Part shown: positions 14,746-25,018 of the stretch, in pieces
Layout: each line of letters opens with the position of its first letter
Position numbering within the stretch: the first letter of the stretch is position 1
Assembly: GCA_022564995.1 (NCBI GenBank)
Contig: JADFKK010000060.1
Coordinates: 1 to 32,225 of the forward strand
From: Planctomycetota bacterium
GTDB lineage: Bacteria; Planctomycetota; Planctomycetia; Pirellulales; JADFKK01
Direction of reading: 5' to 3'
DNA length: 32,225 nt
The notes under the pieces: generated by a model
Seen by the model: the letters and a program-made list of their open reading frames with translations, nothing else
What the model was told of the DNA's origin: nothing
The model's database searches: none
Translations under genes and position numbers: made by a program

Positions 14746-15279
14746 ATGAAGTTTCGTCACGCAGTTTCCGGAGGCGACGAAAAGATCGAACTGCAAATGG
14801 TGCCGATGATCGACATCGTCTTCCAATTGCTGATCTTTTTCGTCTTGACGTTCAATCCCTCGGTGCCCGAGGGCGATTTCAGCATCGAGATGCCGCTACC
14901 CTCGTCTGAAGAAAAACCCCCAGAGCCGGTCCCGTTTATTCACGTCCGTCTGATCGCCGACAGCAACAGGAATCTTTCCCGAATTGTGGTCAACAAAAGT
15001 AAGACGTTCGAGGCGGACGACGATCCTTATGGCAAGCTGCAAAATCACATCATTGACGAAACCAACAAGGGATCTGCCGACGCACAGAAGGATTACCGCG
15101 AGAAGGCCGAGGTGAAGATCGAAGCCGATTTCAATCTCAAATACCAGTACACCATCCGCGCCATAACCGCCGTGACCGCCTACACGAATGACAATGACGA
15201 CATCATCGACCTGTTGCACAATATCAAGTTTGTGCAGCAGAAGCCGCCGCCAGAAACCACGAAGAAGCCGGAAGAATAA
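14746..15279 (+). CDS. exbD: ExbD/TolR-family protein 2
   Basis: A 177-residue ExbD paralogue. The N-terminus MKFRHAVSGGDEKIELQMVP leads into MIDIVFQLLIFFVLTF with Asp23 as the conserved proton-carrying residue. The periplasmic part is longer than in the first ExbD and strongly charged; about 90-140 contain an inserted Asp/Lys/Glu-rich segment, and the protein ends in a Pro/Lys/Glu tail (KPPPETTKKPEE). It would sit in the same complex as ExbB and the first ExbD. The stop is seven bases from the stop of the convergent recombinase gene, too little room for a separate terminator. The ribosome binding site is weak. Confidence 0.85.
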   Translation: MKFRHAVSGGDEKIELQMVPMIDIVFQLLIFFVLTFNPSVPEGDFSIEMPLPSSEEKPPEPVPFIHVRLIADSNRNLSRIVVNKSKTFEADDDPYGKLQNHIIDETNKGSADAQKDYREKAEVKIEADFNLKYQYTIRAITAVTAYTNDNDDIIDLLHNIKFVQQKPPPETTKKPEE

Positions 15280-15286
15280 CGCCGCC

Positions 15287-16228
15287 TCACGAGCGCGGAT
15301 GGAACTTGCGGTGGACCGCCTTGAGACGTGTCGGGTCGACGTGCGTGTAAACTTGCGTGGTGGCAATGCTGGCGTGACCCAACATTTCTTGCACCTGCCG
15401 TAGATCGGCACCGCCAGAGAGCATGTGCGTGGCGAAGCTGTGCCGCAGCCAATGGGGACTCATCGCCTCGGGCGCGCCGGCCCGCGCGGCGAACTTCTTC
15501 AATAGTTCCCAAATCCGCTCTCGCCGCAGTGGTCCGCCGCGCGAAGAAAGTAGCAGCCACGCCGGCGGCGATGATCGCTTCGCCGCCAGCAGTTCGCGCT
15601 CGTGCTTAAGATACGACGTCACCGCGTCGATCGCCCGCCGGCCAAGCGGAACCAATCGTTGCTTGTCACCCTTGCCCCGGCAAAGGCAGAATTTCTCCTT
15701 CAGGTGCAGGTCTTGCATCGTCATCGCCGACGCCTCGGAAGCCCGGGCCCCGGTGGCGTAGAGCAATTCCAAGAGTGCCCGATCGCGCCGCCAAAGCGGC
15801 TCGCTCTTGTGCGGGGCGGCCAGCAGCTTGTCGATCATCTGCGGCGACAGCACACTCGGCACCCGCTCCCATAGCTTGGGGCTGCCGAGCAATTCGGCCA
15901 GATTGTCGCGGAGCACGCCTTCAAGCTGTAAATATCGAAAAAACACCTTGAGCGTGACCAAGTGCCGGGCGACCGTCGCCGGGGCCAGCTTCAGATCGTT
16001 CAGCCAGGCCGCGTAATCCGACAGATCAGCAATCGAGAGCGAGCCGGCGGTCCGCCCGGCGAGCCACTCATAAAATCGCCGCAAATCGCGTCGGTAGGCC
16101 GCCACGGTGTTCTCGGCCAGATGGCACTCGTTGCGGACGTACTCGATAAAAGAATCTCGCCACGATTCGCCAGTATCTCGGCGGCGCTTTTTGATCGGTT
16201 TGACGATTTTTCGACGGGTGGAAGCCAT
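15287..16228 (-). CDS. xerD: Tyrosine recombinase of the XerC/XerD family
   Basis: A 313-residue site-specific recombinase that resolves chromosome dimers at dif sites. The N-terminal SAM-like DNA-binding domain covers about 22-110 (SFIEYVRNECHLAENTVAAY). The catalytic domain has all six expected residues: Arg162 in ATGARASE, Lys186 in GKGDKQRLVPLG, His259 and Arg262 in HWLRHSFATH, His285 in LGHASIATTQ and nucleophile Tyr294 in VYTHV. Their spacing matches E. coli XerD closely. The N-terminus has a basic extension of about 20 residues. Full length and standard motifs suggest a housekeeping Xer protein and not a phage or integron integrase, although xerC and xerD cannot be told apart here with certainty. 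It is convergent with exbD and divergent from galE. Confidence 0.88.
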   Translation of the reverse strand: MASTRRKIVKPIKKRRRDTGESWRDSFIEYVRNECHLAENTVAAYRRDLRRFYEWLAGRTAGSLSIADLSDYAAWLNDLKLAPATVARHLVTLKVFFRYLQLEGVLRDNLAELLGSPKLWERVPSVLSPQMIDKLLAAPHKSEPLWRRDRALLELLYATGARASEASAMTMQDLHLKEKFCLCRGKGDKQRLVPLGRRAIDAVTSYLKHERELLAAKRSSPPAWLLLSSRGGPLRRERIWELLKKFAARAGAPEAMSPHWLRHSFATHMLSGGADLRQVQEMLGHASIATTQVYTHVDPTRLKAVHRKFHPRS

Positions 16229-16375
16229 GGCAAGCTGTCGACAAGGAACACGGGGCCATCGATTGGTTTCGGGCCGCCGCGGCGAGAATCTTCAGCTATA
16301 TTGGTAGACGCCTCCTACAACCCCTAGCCCTCGCCGGAAGGCGCGGGGTTCCCCAAATCATCAAGTGAGCCCCCC

Positions 16376-17359
16376 ATGAACATCCTCGTCGTCGGCGGTG
16401 CCGGATACGTCGGAAGTCACACCGCGAGGCTGCTCGAGCGCGCCGGCCACGAAGTCTGGGTCTACGACAATCTGTCTCTCGGGCATCGCGCCGCGGTCAG
16501 CGAGGGCCGTTTGATTGTCGGCGACTTACACGACCGCGATCAATTGACCGGCGTGCTGCGCGAAAAACAGATCGAAGCGGTGGCCCATTTCGCCGCTTTC
16601 GCGTTGGTCGGCGAGTCGGTCACCGATCCGGCCAAGTATTATCACAACAACGTCGCCGGCAGTTTGAGCCTGCTCGAAGCGATGCGCGCCGCCGACGTGA
16701 AGAGAATCGTCTTCTCCAGCACCACCGCCACTTACGGCGTGCCCGACCGGGTGCCGATTACCGAGGACGAATCGCAGCAGCCGATCAACCCTTACGGTTT
16801 TACGAAGCTGGTGGTCGAACAGGCGCTAGCCGATTATGCCCAGGCTTACGGATTCGCCTACGCGGCGCTGCGTTACTTCAACGCGGCGGGGGCAGCAGAA
16901 GATGGTCGGATCGGCGAAGATCACGACCCCGAATCGCACCTGATTCCGATCGTCCTGCAGGTGGCCCTCGGCCAGCGCGAATCGATCAGCATCTTCGGCG
17001 ACGATTACCCCACGCCCGACGGCACCTGCATCCGCGACTACGTTCACGTCGACGATCTGGGGCAAGCGCACATTCTGGCCCTCGACCGCCTCAAGCCGGG
17101 CGAGGGAATCGGACTGAACCTCGGCACCGGCCGCGGCTACAGCGTCCGCGAAGTAATCGACGCCTGCCGCCGCGTCTCCGGGTGCGACATCCCCGAGGTC
17201 ATCGCCCCCCGCCGCGCCGGCGACCCGCCGGAGTTGGTCGCCTGCGCCGATCGCGCCCGCCGCGTGCTCGACTGGCAGCCGCGCTACACCGACGTCGAGA
17301 GCATCGTCAAGACCGCCTGGCGTTGGCACCAATCGCACCCGAATGGGTACGGGGATTGA
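16376..17359 (+). CDS. galE: UDP-glucose 4-epimerase
   Basis: A 327-residue short-chain dehydrogenase/reductase family epimerase that interconverts UDP-glucose and UDP-galactose using bound NAD, feeding polysaccharide synthesis in the cytoplasm. The Rossmann motif GGAGYVGSH is at 7-15. HFAAFALVGESVTDPAKYY (71-89) is the GalE signature for the loop after the NAD fold. The catalytic pair is Tyr140 and Lys144 in NPYGFTK, with the Ser/Thr site in FSSTTATYG (113-121). The substrate-binding HLIPIVLQVA and DGTCIRDYVHVDDLGQAH segments are present. Length is normal. It is divergent from the recombinase gene and lacks a good ribosome binding site. Substrate preference between glucose and N-acetylglucosamine forms is not certain. 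Confidence 0.9.
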   Translation: MNILVVGGAGYVGSHTARLLERAGHEVWVYDNLSLGHRAAVSEGRLIVGDLHDRDQLTGVLREKQIEAVAHFAAFALVGESVTDPAKYYHNNVAGSLSLLEAMRAADVKRIVFSSTTATYGVPDRVPITEDESQQPINPYGFTKLVVEQALADYAQAYGFAYAALRYFNAAGAAEDGRIGEDHDPESHLIPIVLQVALGQRESISIFGDDYPTPDGTCIRDYVHVDDLGQAHILALDRLKPGEGIGLNLGTGRGYSVREVIDACRRVSGCDIPEVIAPRRAGDPPELVACADRARRVLDWQPRYTDVESIVKTAWRWHQSHPNGYGD

Positions 17360-17381
17360 AACGAACCCTGGCGCCGCCCTC

Positions 17382-17409
17382 TTGCCGCGCCGGCCCAGAA
17401 TGGTATAAA
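17382..17409 (+). promoter_or_regulatory. Sigma70-type promoter for the YhaM-like gene
   Basis: TTGCCG (17382-17387) and TATAAA (17404-17409) with a 16-base spacer, four and five consensus matches. The transcript would start near 17416, directly before a hairpin at 17418-17437 (GCGGGTGA-TGC-TCACCC plus CGC, one bulge), leaving that structure at the 5' end of the mRNA. Confidence 0.5.
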
Positions 17410-17477
17410 AACACCTAGCGGGTGATGCTCACCCCGCTTCGGATTGCATCGATTCTCTTCTACGAGGCCGACCTATC

Positions 17478-18485
17478 ATGGCGACCAAATCAATGCCGAT
17501 CGTCGCGCTCACGGACATGAGCGATGGCCAAGAGGGCGATCTGTTCGTGTTGATGACCTCGAAGGAGGAACTGAAAACACGCGACGGAAAAACCTATTAC
17601 AAGGTTGGCTTTCGCGATGCCGGGCGAGAGGTGAACTTTCCGATCTGGGGCGATTCGGCCTGGGCGGTCGATTGCCGCGATGCCTGGAAACCGGGCGCGT
17701 TTTTCAAAGTGCGGGCCGTCTATCGCGACAGTAAGTATGGTCCGCAGCTCGACATCCGTAAAATTCGCCCGGCCAGCGACGCCGACGCGGCCGACGGGTT
17801 TGACCCGAACATGCTGCTGCCGCGATCAAGGTTCGACGCGGAGGAGATGTTCGACGAGTTACGGGCGCTTGCCGAGCGCCACATTGAAAATGCCGAGTTG
17901 CGTGATTTGGTTTGCGATATTCTTTCGGACAACAAGGACGCCCTGCTGGGCCTTCCCGCCGCCACGCGCAATCATCACGCTTTCGTCGGCGGTTGGCTGG
18001 AACATGTATTGAGCGTAACGCGGACCTGTGTTTTCCTAGCGGAGAAATACGACGAGCAATACCCGGACATGCAGCCGCCGCTCAATACATCGCTGGTCGT
18101 GGCCGGGGGAATTCTGCACGACGTCGGCAAGCTTCGCGAGTTGGAGCAGGACGTGCAGGGCGCATCGTACACGTCCGAGGGCAGCCTGATCGGCCACATT
18201 CTTCAGGGCCGAGACATCGTGCGCGAAGCCGCCGCCGGGCGAGACATGGACACGGAGACGCTGCTGCGGCTGGAACACATCATCGTTTCGCACCAGCGTC
18301 TGCCCGAGTGGGGCTCGCCCAAACCGCCGATGACGCCCGAGGCCCTGATCGTGCATTACGCCGACGATTTGGACGCCAAGTATGAGATGATGCAGGCAAT
18401 TCTCAGCGACGACGCGAGCGATGGGCCGCTCACGTCGCGCAAAAACGTACTCTATCAGCACGTTTTTCGCGGGCAGAAGAAATAG
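17478..18485 (+). CDS. YhaM-like 3'-5' exoribonuclease (OB fold plus HD domain)
   Basis: A 335-residue protein with the two-domain plan of Bacillus YhaM, which degrades RNA or single-stranded DNA from the 3' end. An OB-fold nucleic-acid-binding domain covers about 1-98 (EGDLFVLMTSKEEL, TYYKVGFRD, PGAFFKVRAVYRD). The HD phosphohydrolase domain follows with metal ligands His176 (GGWLEHVLSV), His214-Asp215 (GILHDVGKLRE), His240 (GSLIGHIL), His267 and Asp296/297 (HYADDLDAKYE). These residues and spacing fit the YhaM group well. GAGG lies about ten bases before the ATG. The gene has its own promoter and ends two bases before a strong hairpin shared with the convergent neighbour. Family is firm; substrate is inferred from relatives. 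Confidence 0.85.
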   Translation: MATKSMPIVALTDMSDGQEGDLFVLMTSKEELKTRDGKTYYKVGFRDAGREVNFPIWGDSAWAVDCRDAWKPGAFFKVRAVYRDSKYGPQLDIRKIRPASDADAADGFDPNMLLPRSRFDAEEMFDELRALAERHIENAELRDLVCDILSDNKDALLGLPAATRNHHAFVGGWLEHVLSVTRTCVFLAEKYDEQYPDMQPPLNTSLVVAGGILHDVGKLRELEQDVQGASYTSEGSLIGHILQGRDIVREAAAGRDMDTETLLRLEHIIVSHQRLPEWGSPKPPMTPEALIVHYADDLDAKYEMMQAILSDDASDGPLTSRKNVLYQHVFRGQKK

Positions 18486-18524
18486 CCGCTTGCGGCAAAG
18501 CAGACCGGCTAAGCCGCAAGCGGT

Positions 18525-18530
<6 letters not shown>
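18486..18530. terminator. Bidirectional terminator between two convergent genes
   Basis: CCGCTTGCGGC (18486-18496) pairs perfectly over 11 bases with GCCGCAAGCGG (18513-18523) across a 16-base loop, followed on the plus strand by TTTATTT (18524-18530). It starts right after the YhaM-like stop codon and ends one base before the stop of the minus-strand gene, so it probably ends both transcripts; the T-rich tail is poorer on the minus strand. Confidence 0.75.
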
Positions 18531-20324
<1,794 letters not shown>

Positions 20325-20597
20325 GGATAACCTCTGTGTGTTCGGGACTTTTGCGGCAGAATTCTCTACCCTATTTAACCCGTCGTCTCGGCGATTGGTT
20401 TCGCCGACCGGGTGCCCCCACTCCATATTATTCCAATCGGACGCTCCGGCCTATAGCGCAAGGCCGAAACGGTTCATTTTCGAGCGCTTTCGCCCATCAC
20501 TCGGCCCTTCCCCTGAATCCGTCCAGCGAACACAATGGTGGATTCGTGTGTCCGTAGATTGTAATTATCGCCCAGTTTTCACGTCTTTCGATCATCC

Positions 20598-21962
20598 ATG
20601 CCCTCCCCGCTCAATATCCGCCGCATCGACACCCGCGCGGGCGATGTCGAGGCCCAGCTCGACGCCCTCCGCTTGCGGCTTAGCCCGCAGGGCGACGTAG
20701 TCAGCGAAGCCGGCCGCCGCAAGACTCTCGAAGTCTTCGGCGAGGCCCTTTCGCCCGCGCAAGTGGTCGAGCGGATTTGCCGCGACGTGCGCGAGCAGGG
20801 CCTAGCCGCCGTGCTCGATTACTCCCGCAGAATCGACGGCGCGGAATTGTCGGCCGACACACTGCGCGTGCCGGCCGACGATCTGGCGGCGGCCCACCAG
20901 CGAGCGAGCGAGGAATTTCTCGCCACGATCCGCCGCATTCGCGAGAGCATTTTGGAATTTCAGCGCGCGATCTTGCACACCGACGTCCGCATCGAAAAGC
21001 CGCACGGAGGTTACCTGACGCAGCGATATCTTCCGCTGGCTCGCGTCGGCATTTGCGTGCCGGGCGGGGCGGCGGCTTATCCGTCGACCGTGTTGATGAC
21101 CGCCGTGCCGGCCCAAGCCGCCGGCGTCGAGCAGTTGGCCGTCGTGGCGCCGCCGACACCGCTGGGGGCTTACAACGACGATCTGCTAGCGACTTGCCAC
21201 GAGTTGGGCATTCGCGAAGTTTATCGGATGGGCGGAGCGCAGGCGGTCGCCGCGCTGGCCTACGGCGTCCGCGGCGTGCCGCCGGTCGACAAGATCGTCG
21301 GACCCGGCAACATGTTCGTGGCCTTGGCCAAAAAACTCGTCTACGGCGAAGTTGACATCGACTCGATCGCCGGGCCGAGCGAAGTGGTGGTGATTGCCGA
21401 CGAATCGACCCGGCCCGATTACACGGCGGCCGATCTGATCGCGCAGGCGGAACACGCCCCGGGAGCCAGCATCCTGATCACTTGGAGTGAAGACGTGCTG
21501 GAAGCAACTGCCGTGCAACTGGTCGAACAAACGGCCCACCTGTCGCGCGGCGATTTGGCCCGAGCGAGCCTGGAGGATTTCGGGGCATTGATCTTGGCCC
21601 GCGACGCGGAGGAAGCGTGTCGGCTGGCCAACTTGATCGCGCCGGAGCATTTGCACATTGCCACGGACGACGCCGAGCGGCTGTTGAAACTGATTCCCAA
21701 CGCCGGCGCGGTGTTCTTGGGCAATTACTCACCGGTGGCGCTGGGCGATTACGTTGCCGGGCCTTCGCACGTATTGCCCACCGGCGGCACGGCCCGATTT
21801 GCCAGCGGCCTATCGGCCAACGACTTCCTGCGCACCGGCAGCGTGATTCACTTCACCCGCGAAGGCCTGCAAGCAGTCGCCAAGGACGTGCAAATGATGG
21901 CCGACAAAGAAGGACTGACGGCGCATCGGGCGAGCGTGGATGTTAGGCTGAAGAATGATTGA
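20598..21962 (+). CDS. hisD: Histidinol dehydrogenase
   Basis: A 454-residue zinc enzyme that oxidises L-histidinol to L-histidine in two NAD-dependent steps, the last stage of histidine synthesis. Signature segments are clear: VGICVPGGAAAYPSTVLM (150-167), MGGAQAVAALAYG, DKIVGPGNMFVALAK, and DSIAGPSEVVVIAD. Zinc ligands Gln283 and His286 (AQAEHAPGAS), Asp384 and His443, and the base pair Glu350-His351 (APEHLHI), sit at a constant offset from the E. coli residues. The length is normal with a slightly extended N-terminus. It heads a run of his genes in the order D, C, B, each separated by about 190-270 bp, so they may not form one tight operon. No strong promoter was found in the 273-bp gap before it. 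Confidence 0.95.
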   Translation: MPSPLNIRRIDTRAGDVEAQLDALRLRLSPQGDVVSEAGRRKTLEVFGEALSPAQVVERICRDVREQGLAAVLDYSRRIDGAELSADTLRVPADDLAAAHQRASEEFLATIRRIRESILEFQRAILHTDVRIEKPHGGYLTQRYLPLARVGICVPGGAAAYPSTVLMTAVPAQAAGVEQLAVVAPPTPLGAYNDDLLATCHELGIREVYRMGGAQAVAALAYGVRGVPPVDKIVGPGNMFVALAKKLVYGEVDIDSIAGPSEVVVIADESTRPDYTAADLIAQAEHAPGASILITWSEDVLEATAVQLVEQTAHLSRGDLARASLEDFGALILARDAEEACRLANLIAPEHLHIATDDAERLLKLIPNAGAVFLGNYSPVALGDYVAGPSHVLPTGGTARFASGLSANDFLRTGSVIHFTREGLQAVAKDVQMMADKEGLTAHRASVDVRLKND

Positions 21963-21998
21963 TCGCGGATCGTACTCGTTCACGGAGTTTGAGGCAGA

Positions 21999-22083
21999 GA
22001 ACCGCTAATCGACGCTGATAAACGCTAATAAGAACAAGATGAAAGTTTGTTTATTAGCGTTCATCAGCGTTGATTAGCGGTTC
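21999..22083. repeat. 33-bp inverted repeat between hisD and hisC
   Basis: Positions 21999-22031 (starting GAACCGCTAATCGACGCTGA) pair with 22051-22083 with two mismatches over 33 bases and a 19-base loop. Each arm contains a repeated CGCTxAT unit. It would form a long hairpin in a hisD-hisC transcript. A related outer pair, CGTTCAC and GTGAACG, flanks it at about 21977 and 22121. Confidence 0.88.
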
Positions 22084-22228
22084 CCTGTTTCTTGAGTTGT
22101 TCTTTCTTGCGACTTTCGTGAACGGTTACAGTGTGGGGACGTTTTTCGGTCATTCGGATTTTTGATTTGTTTAGGATTTCGTGCTTAGGATTTGAACCCT
22201 CTCTTCGCCTTGCCGTCGCGCTTCCGTT

Positions 22229-23275
22229 ATGTCCTATTTCCGTTCCAACATCCTCGCCATGTCCGGTTACGTCTCCGGCGAGCAGCCGCAGGGTGGGAAG
22301 TTTATCAAGCTCAACACGAACGAAAATCCGTATCCACCCTCTCGAGCCGTTACGCGGGCGATTGCGGCGGCGGCCAAGGATGGGCTAACGAAGTATCCCG
22401 ACGCAACCGCCGAGGCATTTCGACGGCGGGCGGCCGAGGTGCTGGGCGTCGAGCCGGATTGGATTCTCTGTGGGAACGGCAGCGACGATATTCTGACGAT
22501 CGTCACCAGGGCCTTCGTCGGCGAGGGCGAGCGATTGCGGCTGCCGTATCCCAGTTACGTGCTGTACAAAACCTTGGCGGAAATTCAGGGGGCCGAGAGC
22601 GAAGAGATTCGCTTCGAGCCGGACTGGACGCTGTCGGATGAGTTTGTTGCGAAGAGCGATAACCTGCGGCTGGCCTTGCTGCCGAATCCCAACAGCCCCA
22701 GCGGTACGATGATCCCGCCGAGCCGTGTTGCTGAATTGGCCGATGCGCTGCCTTGCCCGCTGCTGGTCGACGAGGCGTATGCCGATTTCGCCGAAGAGAA
22801 TTGCCTCGACTTGGTGGCCCGGAACGAAAAAATCATGGTCTCGCGAACCTTGAGCAAGTCATACGCATTGGCCGGGCTGCGGTTCGGTTTTCTGATTGCC
22901 CAGCCGCAGATGATCGAGCAATTGATGAAAGTTAAGGACTCGTACAATTGCGACGCGCTGTCGATTGCCGCGGCCACCGCCGCCATCGACGATCAGGCCT
23001 GGCTGGCCGAAAACCGCGCGAAGGTGCTTGCCACGCGCGAACGCCTGATGAGGGGCATGCGGGAGTTGGGCTTCGCGAACGTCGCCTCGCAGGCAAACTT
23101 TCTCTGGAACACCCATCCGGAGCGGCCGTTAAAACCGCTTTATGAAGCCCTCAAGGACCAGCGTATTTTGGTTCGCTACATGGACTATCCCAATTGGGGC
23201 GACGGCCTGCGAATTTCCGTCGGCACCGACGACCAGATCGATGCATGTTTGGGGTTGCTTGAGACGATGGTCTAA
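22229..23275 (+). CDS. hisC: Histidinol-phosphate aminotransferase
   Basis: A 348-residue pyridoxal-phosphate aminotransferase of fold type I that makes histidinol phosphate from imidazole acetol phosphate with glutamate as donor. The N-terminal KLNTNENPYPPS (27-38) is the class II aminotransferase substrate loop. The cofactor site includes GNGSDDIL (82-89), NPNSPSGT (153-160), Asp181 and Tyr184 in LLVDEAYADF, and the Schiff-base lysine Lys210 in SRTLSKSYALAGLRFG, with Arg218 binding the phosphate. Length and motifs are standard. It follows hisD after 266 bp holding a long hairpin and precedes hisB by 190 bp. The ATG at 22229 has no obvious ribosome binding site; an internal Met11 is a weaker alternative. 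Confidence 0.93.
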   Translation: MSYFRSNILAMSGYVSGEQPQGGKFIKLNTNENPYPPSRAVTRAIAAAAKDGLTKYPDATAEAFRRRAAEVLGVEPDWILCGNGSDDILTIVTRAFVGEGERLRLPYPSYVLYKTLAEIQGAESEEIRFEPDWTLSDEFVAKSDNLRLALLPNPNSPSGTMIPPSRVAELADALPCPLLVDEAYADFAEENCLDLVARNEKIMVSRTLSKSYALAGLRFGFLIAQPQMIEQLMKVKDSYNCDALSIAAATAAIDDQAWLAENRAKVLATRERLMRGMRELGFANVASQANFLWNTHPERPLKPLYEALKDQRILVRYMDYPNWGDGLRISVGTDDQIDACLGLLETMV

Positions 23276-23392
23276 GGGGGAACGTGCGAGAGTCGAAAAT
23301 GTTTTCCACGGCGACCACGCGGACCGCCAAACCGTAAGAGCGAATGAAACACGGAGACGATCGCAATTTGTCATTAGTTATTGTATTGATTC

Positions 23393-23424
23393 CATTCGTC
23401 ATTCGTCATTCGTCATTCGTCATT
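23393..23424. repeat. Heptanucleotide tandem repeat (CATTCGT)x4
   Basis: Four exact copies of CATTCGT at 23393-23420 and a partial fifth, in the gap before hisB. A looser pyrimidine-rich array of CATCCTTT-like units follows up to the hisB start. It is a simple repeat with potential for slippage. Confidence 0.85.
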
Positions 23425-23465
23425 GATTGCCTTTCATCCTTTATCCTTCATCCTTTCCTTCCCCC

Positions 23466-24059
23466 ATGTCCCGCACCGCCACCATCCAGCGCAAGACGGC
23501 CGAGACCGAGATCGAATTGACGCTCGACCTCGACGGCAGCGGGCTGGGCGATATCCAAACCGGGGTCGGCTTCTTCGATCACATGCTCAACCTGCTGGCG
23601 AAGCATGCGGTGATGGACTTGACGGTTCGTGCCCAGGGCGATTTGCAGGTCGATCAACATCATACGGTCGAGGACGTCGGCATCTGTTTCGGGCAAGCGC
23701 TGCGGCAGGCGGTCGGTGACAAATCGGGCATCCGACGCTACGGACACTTCACGCTGCCGATGGAAGAGACGTTGGTCACTTCGGCGATCGATCTGAGTGG
23801 GCGATACTTCCTGGTGTTTCAGGCCGACTTTCCCACCGCCAAGATCGGCGACTTCGACAGCGAGTTGGTCGAAGACTTCTGGCAAGCCGCCGCCGCCAAC
23901 GCGCTGTGCAACCTGCACGTCACGGTCCACCACGGCCGCAACAGCCACCACATCAGCGAAGGCATCTTCAAAGCCACCGCCCGAGCGCTGCGGATGGCCG
24001 TCGAGATTGACTCGCGGGTTAAGGGTGTGCCGAGCACCAAGGGCACGCTGGATTCGTAG
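23466..24059 (+). CDS. hisB: Imidazoleglycerol-phosphate dehydratase
   Basis: A 197-residue manganese enzyme that removes water from imidazole glycerol phosphate in the sixth step of histidine synthesis. The ATG at 23466 gives the normal length for the monofunctional enzyme; the longer frame to 23427 reads through simple repeats. Motifs are complete: [27 protein letters not shown], and the C-terminal partner [19 protein letters not shown], which together supply the His and Glu metal ligands in two similar halves. There is no fused histidinol-phosphatase domain, unlike the enterobacterial HisB. It is the last of the his genes in the window; hisA, hisF, hisH and hisG are not present here. Confidence 0.95.
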   Translation: MSRTATIQRKTAETEIELTLDLDGSGLGDIQTGVGFFDHMLNLLAKHAVMDLTVRAQGDLQVDQHHTVEDVGICFGQALRQAVGDKSGIRRYGHFTLPMEETLVTSAIDLSGRYFLVFQADFPTAKIGDFDSELVEDFWQAAAANALCNLHVTVHHGRNSHHISEGIFKATARALRMAVEIDSRVKGVPSTKGTLDS

Positions 24060-24095
24060 GTTCCGGCTTGCCGCAACGTCGACAAATCCGGCGGC

Positions 24096-24740
24096 CTACG
24101 ATTGCGTCGTCAAGATCCGCTCAATGTCCTCCAGCCGTCCAGAGACGACAGAAAGATGAAATGGGATCGACAGATCACGAGCGTCCGCCGACGCAATAGT
24201 ACGCACCGGCGCCAGCGGCTCTCCGTGCTTTACGATTCGCGTTTCGGCCAGATTCCCAGCTTCGTCTGCAATGTCGATCAACTCGAAGTCGGTACTTGGG
24301 AATCGAGCCGTGCGGTAAAACTCTTGTCCCGATACGAAGACGATTCGGTCATCGTCAAGTTGAAAGGCGTAACATGCGCCTTCGTCCTCATGTTCCTCGA
24401 ACTCGATCATCTCTTCCGACCGTATGCGAACAACGCTTGCGATGTTTCTGGCGACTGCGCTGTTGATCGACCGAATTCGCTTTGCCGAATCACGCCACTC
24501 GCTCCAATAGGCCCAGGAGAAGATGCCCAGGCCGATCGACAGCCAGAATATTGTGATGAACATCCACGATGCGTTTGAGGCAAGCATGGTCCATCCCCAC
24601 AAGATGCCGATGACAATGAAGCCCGACAGCGATGTTCGAACCAACAAGCTCATGCCCATCCGGCGCTTGATATGGGAGATTCTAGCTGCCAAGCGCCGTC
24701 GCTCCGAGTCTGTCAAAGGTCGTTCGAATTCGTCTAGCAT
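24096..24740 (-). CDS. Membrane protein of unknown function with two TM helices
   Basis: I do not recognise this 214-residue protein. The N-terminus has a basic, helical segment (DSERRRLAARISHIKRRMG), then two membrane helices at about 36-54 and 58-78 connected by a very short turn, which puts both termini on the same side, probably the cytoplasm. The C-terminal 120 residues form a soluble domain with alternating strands, including CYAFQLDDDRIVFVSGQEFY and FPSTDFELIDI. No catalytic motif is evident. It is convergent with hisB (36-bp gap) and on the same strand as the flagellar genes, but 278 bp downstream of flhB, so its expression could be separate. It has no recognisable ribosome binding site. 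Confidence 0.65.
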   Translation of the reverse strand: MLDEFERPLTDSERRRLAARISHIKRRMGMSLLVRTSLSGFIVIGILWGWTMLASNASWMFITIFWLSIGLGIFSWAYWSEWRDSAKRIRSINSAVARNIASVVRIRSEEMIEFEEHEDEGACYAFQLDDDRIVFVSGQEFYRTARFPSTDFELIDIADEAGNLAETRIVKHGEPLAPVRTIASADARDLSIPFHLSVVSGRLEDIERILTTQS

Positions 24741-25018
24741 GTCCGACTCGCGAAATACTGTCGTTCAAATCCGTAATGCCCTACTGCCGCGACTCGGGCC
24801 CTCGTCAACGTCCGCTACGTCATGGCTCCATTATCCAATCCGTCGCGGAGATGGGCAATAGACCATCCGTTGCGTCTCGTCCTGGCGCCACGACGGAAAA
24901 GTCGGCGATCGAGCGTCAATTGCGTTGCGACAGACCGTGCCGGAGGAGCCTTTCGGTGCGAAAGTCGCCCCCATTTCCAATCCGGCCCATGAGGACAGGG
25001 CGGTTCGACAATCCCAGA

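Noticed and set aside
15287..16228. Recombinase as a sign of an integron or prophage
   Set aside because: It matches housekeeping XerD in length and catalytic spacing; no attachment sites, cassettes or phage genes are nearby.
20395..20431. TTGGTT and TATTAT as a promoter for hisD
   Set aside because: The spacing is 25 bases, too long for a sigma70-type promoter.
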